Shown: one piece after another, positions 63,296-64,000 of the stretch
Layout of the letters: each line of letters starts with the position of its first letter
How positions within the stretch are numbered: the stretch's first letter is position 1
Assembly: GCF_022829545.1 (NCBI RefSeq)
Contig: NZ_JAKSYM010000341.1
Coordinates: 32,356 to 96,355, forward strand
Direction of reading: 5' to 3'
Origin: Methylobacterium sp. J-030
Lineage (GTDB): Bacteria > Pseudomonadota > Alphaproteobacteria > Rhizobiales > Beijerinckiaceae
Length of the DNA stretch: 64,000 bases
Translations under genes and position numbers: made by a program
The notes under the pieces: model-generated
Seen by the model: the letters and a program-made list of their open reading frames with translations, nothing else
What the model was told of the DNA's origin: nothing
The model's database searches: none

Positions 63296-63514
63296 CTATA
63301 AACAGGCCGCCAAGATGGTGATCGCCATCGGTCTCCAGAAGGCACTCCGCGACTGCGGGATCATCGCTAACACTGCAGCAAGGGCAGTCAGCGGCACATG
63401 GATGATGGCGCTGATCACCCGCCGGTCGTCCACGCGCTCCTTGCCCCGCGTGTCATTCGGCAGAAGCGGTTCGATCTTCGCAAACTGCTCGTCCCTCAGC
63501 CAGAAAGGGTCCAT
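63296..63514 (-). pseudogene. IS5-family transposase fragment
   Basis: The N-terminus of an IS5-type (IS427-like) transposase is clear: MDPFWLRDEQFAKIEPLLPN, then VDDRRVISAIIHV. After that the sequence no longer fits, and the DDE core is absent. No inverted ends recognised. A dead remnant. Confidence 0.75.
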
Positions 63515-63649
63515 GAGCGCCTCCCGTAAGCGCCGCGAATCACACCCTAGCCGTCCGCGCCACCGTTATGGGTCCCAACGCTACAACGGCTCGACGTTCA
63601 AAGGGGCACATTGAATACACATACCACTGGGACAGAGACGGAACTCACC

Positions 63650-63820
63650 ATGCTAGTGCGCTGCAAAACAATTGGCCTGCTGCTGGCTGCAGTCAGTAGT
63701 CCAGCCCTATCACAGGGGTACCCGGAGCCTACCGGTAGCGCTGCAGTACGCCTCACGGCGTGCGGTAATGGAGGCAGTTCGACCTGCGATCGACTGGTCA
63801 CCCGCCTCTGTGATCCGCCC
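63650..63820 (+). pseudogene. Exported protein gene cut by an IS element
   Basis: A signal peptide (MLVRCKTIGLLLAAVSSPALS) precedes ~35 residues with paired cysteines (TACGNGGSSTCDRLVTRLC). The frame then runs into IS sequence near 63820 and ends at 63913. The original 3' end is missing. Family unknown. Confidence 0.5.
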
Positions 63821-63890
63821 CCATCGAAGTGGTCCGCCCTGAGGTATGGCCTGCGGGTTAGTGGAGTTGACCCCGTTTGTGGTCCACGGC

Positions 63891-64000
63891 CTATGCAAGT
63901 TCTCGGGCTGTGACAGCTTGGTCGGCGAAGGCTCGGGGCGTCAAGCCGCCCAGGGCCGTGTGGGGTCGATCTTCGTTGTAGTGGCACCTCCATTCCTCGA
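63891..64000 (-). CDS. IS3-family transposase, C-terminal end
   Basis: The window's right edge carries the last 36 codons of an IS3-type OrfB: EEWRCHYNEDRPHTALGGLT followed by PRAFADQAVTARELA and TAG. The N-DRPHTALGGLTP block is the family hallmark. The element continues beyond the window; its near end is somewhere in 63820-63890. Confidence 0.85.
   Translation of the reverse strand, partial: EEWRCHYNEDRPHTALGGLTPRAFADQAVTARELA

Larger units (their letters stand above)
53693..64000. mobile_element. Integrative element at tRNA-Arg, right end not found
   Basis: An integrase follows the tRNA in the same direction, and composition turns AT-rich. Replication and unknown cargo genes follow. I found no second copy of the tRNA 3' end, so the true right boundary may lie beyond the window or between 62 and 64 kb, where IS remnants occur. 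Confidence 0.65.

Overview
The window looks like chromosome of a high-GC alphaproteobacterium, most probably Methylobacterium. Supporting signs are an imuA-imuB-dnaE2 cassette with alphaproteobacterial SOS boxes (GTTC-N7-GTTC), a formaldehyde-activating-enzyme paralogue, a LOV/HWE-type histidine kinase, a RpoD-region-1.1-like membrane protein and several GC-rich palindromic repeat families. From about 53.7 kb rightwards base composition and codon use become much more AT-rich, which marks transferred DNA.

Layout. 0-2.3 kb: a PAS sensor running off the left edge, coupled to an RsbQ-like hydrolase, then a secreted collagen-like protein. 2.5-8.3 kb: SOS mutagenesis cassette imuA-imuB-dnaE2. 8.6-10.7 kb: LOV histidine kinase, its response regulator and a secreted protein. 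10.6-12.3 kb: accessory minus-strand cassette with a HEPN-like protein. 12.5-18.2 kb: Fae paralogue, NRAMP-like transporter, a frame-disrupted hybrid kinase reading into a lipoprotein, and a VWA protein. 18.2-20.1 kb: degraded or poorly resolved genes. 20.1-27.3 kb: lexA (with SOS box), comEC, gltX, gltA, alkA-like glycosylase. 27.7-39.3 kb: rimO, folate operon pabB-pabA-pabC, DoxX-like protein, DUF892 protein, chemoreceptor, mazG, pncA, quinone oxidoreductase. 39.4-46.4 kb: sdhE, an iron/siderophore-type operon (MFS, FhuF-like reductase, ABC half-transporter), a holin-like protein, a membrane-tethered sigma-1.1 domain and an acyltransferase. 46.5-48.3 kb: repeats flanking decayed CorA and P-type ATPase genes.

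48.4-53.4 kb holds the most system-like unit: a translationally coupled minus-strand trio of a DUF559/Vsr-like nuclease, a winged-helix-like linker protein and a 1077-residue protein with two P-loop modules (N-terminal AAA/STAND-like, C-terminal HerA-like). It lies directly beside tRNA-Arg(CCG), where an integrative element has inserted. I propose it as a candidate anti-mobile-element defence system.

53.6-64 kb: the element itself, with tyrosine integrase, helicase-primase fusion, small unknown proteins, a three-copy tandem repeat of about 283 bp, a 463-residue membrane protein, a decayed ADP-ribosylglycohydrolase/phosphatase pair, a XRE regulator and IS5/IS3 remnants. No right attachment site is visible in the window.
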